Positions 12,516 to 12,676 of a stretch of DNA of 12,676 bases are shown here, piece by piece. The translations under genes and the position numbers were made by a program. The notes beneath the pieces were generated by a model, which was not told the DNA's origin, did not search any database, and worked only from the letters and a program-made list of their open reading frames with translations. The DNA is from Hyphomicrobiales bacterium (GTDB taxonomy: Bacteria; Pseudomonadota; Alphaproteobacteria; Rhizobiales; Beijerinckiaceae): NCBI GenBank assembly GCA_028290125.1, contig JAQGKM010000346.1, positions 1 to 12,676 of the forward strand, read 5' to 3'. The stretch's first letter is position 1, and every line of letters begins with the position of its first letter.

Positions 12516-12676
12516 GGCGTGGTTGAGGACCGAATCCCGAGTTCGTACAGGGTCCAGAGGATCACGACAGCAAGGCCCGCGTCCAGCACCCATGGACTCC
12601 AGAACGGCACCATGTCGGGCACGCGCGGCGCGATCCAGTGGGCGGCGCCGGCGAACAGCGCCAGCACGAGCGGCAG
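12512..12676 (-). CDS. C-terminal end of an unidentified membrane protein
   Basis: This is the last 54 codons of a minus-strand gene that begins beyond the window; it runs open from 12676 to TGA at 12514-12512. The segment reads as two hydrophobic helices: LPLVLALFAGAAHWIA at the start and a second around LDAGLAVVILWTLYEL. A Trp/Pro-rich loop (PFWSPWV) lies between them, and the end is the polar tail GIRSSTTP. Its stop codon overlaps the dapE start codon as ATGA, the strongest sign that the frame is real and cotranscribed with dapE. Codon use matches its neighbours. Too little is visible to name a family; it is probably a small inner-membrane protein. No internal ATG produces a plausible separate gene. 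Confidence 0.65.
   Translation of the reverse strand: MPLVLALFAGAAHWIAPRVPDMVPFWSPWVLDAGLAVVILWTLYELGIRSSTTP

Noticed and set aside
12516..12593. 26-codon N-terminal extension of dapE
   Set aside because: It overlaps the end of an upstream minus-strand gene whose TGA overlaps the ATG at 12515, and DapE proteins start close to MTASALDIARDLIR.
1..12676. CRISPR arrays, tRNA genes, insertion sequences, prophage or defence genes
   Set aside because: I looked for direct repeats with spacers, tRNA cloverleaf landmarks, transposase motifs and integrase motifs, and saw none; the repeats present are palindromes without coding capacity.

Overview
The window is a compact, GC-rich (roughly two thirds G+C by eye) chromosomal segment of an alphaproteobacterium, most likely of the order Hyphomicrobiales (Rhizobiales). 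This rests on the protein sequences, the gene neighbourhood (ffs-dnaX-ybaB-recR and dapE/truA/fmt/def close together), the short alphaproteobacterial 4.5S RNA and the types of interspersed palindromic repeats. A family- or genus-level call is not possible from sequence reading alone. I see no phage, transposase, toxin-antitoxin, CRISPR or other accessory genes: this is core housekeeping DNA, with interspersed palindromes as its most unusual component.

Layout. (1) 1-361: the 3' end of pheA (ACT domain of prephenate dehydratase). (2) 371-496: a nested palindrome between the converging ends of pheA and the folate genes. (3) 500-2204, minus strand: folP-folB-folK, three consecutive folate-synthesis enzymes joined by ATGA start/stop overlaps. 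(4) 2258-2397: a composite palindromic repeat. (5) 2417-3364, minus: nudC. (6) About 3450-3549, plus: the 4.5S SRP RNA, divergent from nudC. (7) 3610-6471, plus: dnaX-ybaB-recR, the DNA replication/recombination cluster. (8) 6483-6610: a second composite palindrome. (9) 6716-7030, plus: a small secreted glycine-rich protein. (10) 7056-7087: a bidirectional terminator shared with rmuC (7087-8262, minus). (11) 8389-10601, plus: def-fmt-truA, a tight translation/tRNA-modification operon. (12) 10598-11176, minus: an unrecognised membrane protein whose stop codon overlaps that of truA. (13) 11269-11353: a degraded palindrome of the first type. (14) 11364-12515, minus: dapE, coupled to the 3' end of an upstream membrane-protein gene that runs off the window.

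How the genes fit together. FolB, FolK and FolP catalyse consecutive steps towards dihydropteroate; folate then supplies the 10-formyl-THF that Fmt uses to formylate initiator Met-tRNA, and Def removes that formyl group from nascent proteins. DnaX (clamp loader), YbaB, RecR and RmuC all concern DNA replication, repair or nucleoid structure. DapE belongs to lysine/diaminopimelate synthesis and PheA to phenylalanine synthesis. No stretch over 300 bases lacks a gene; the longest gaps (about 140-245 bases) are mostly palindromic repeats.

I found no convincing undescribed biological system. The most interesting leads are the nested palindrome family and its apparent reuse as a terminator, a possible general-stress (EcfG-type) promoter before the small secreted protein, a probably leaderless nudC transcript, the missing zinc-site cysteines in DnaX, and the overlapping stop codons of truA and its convergent neighbour.
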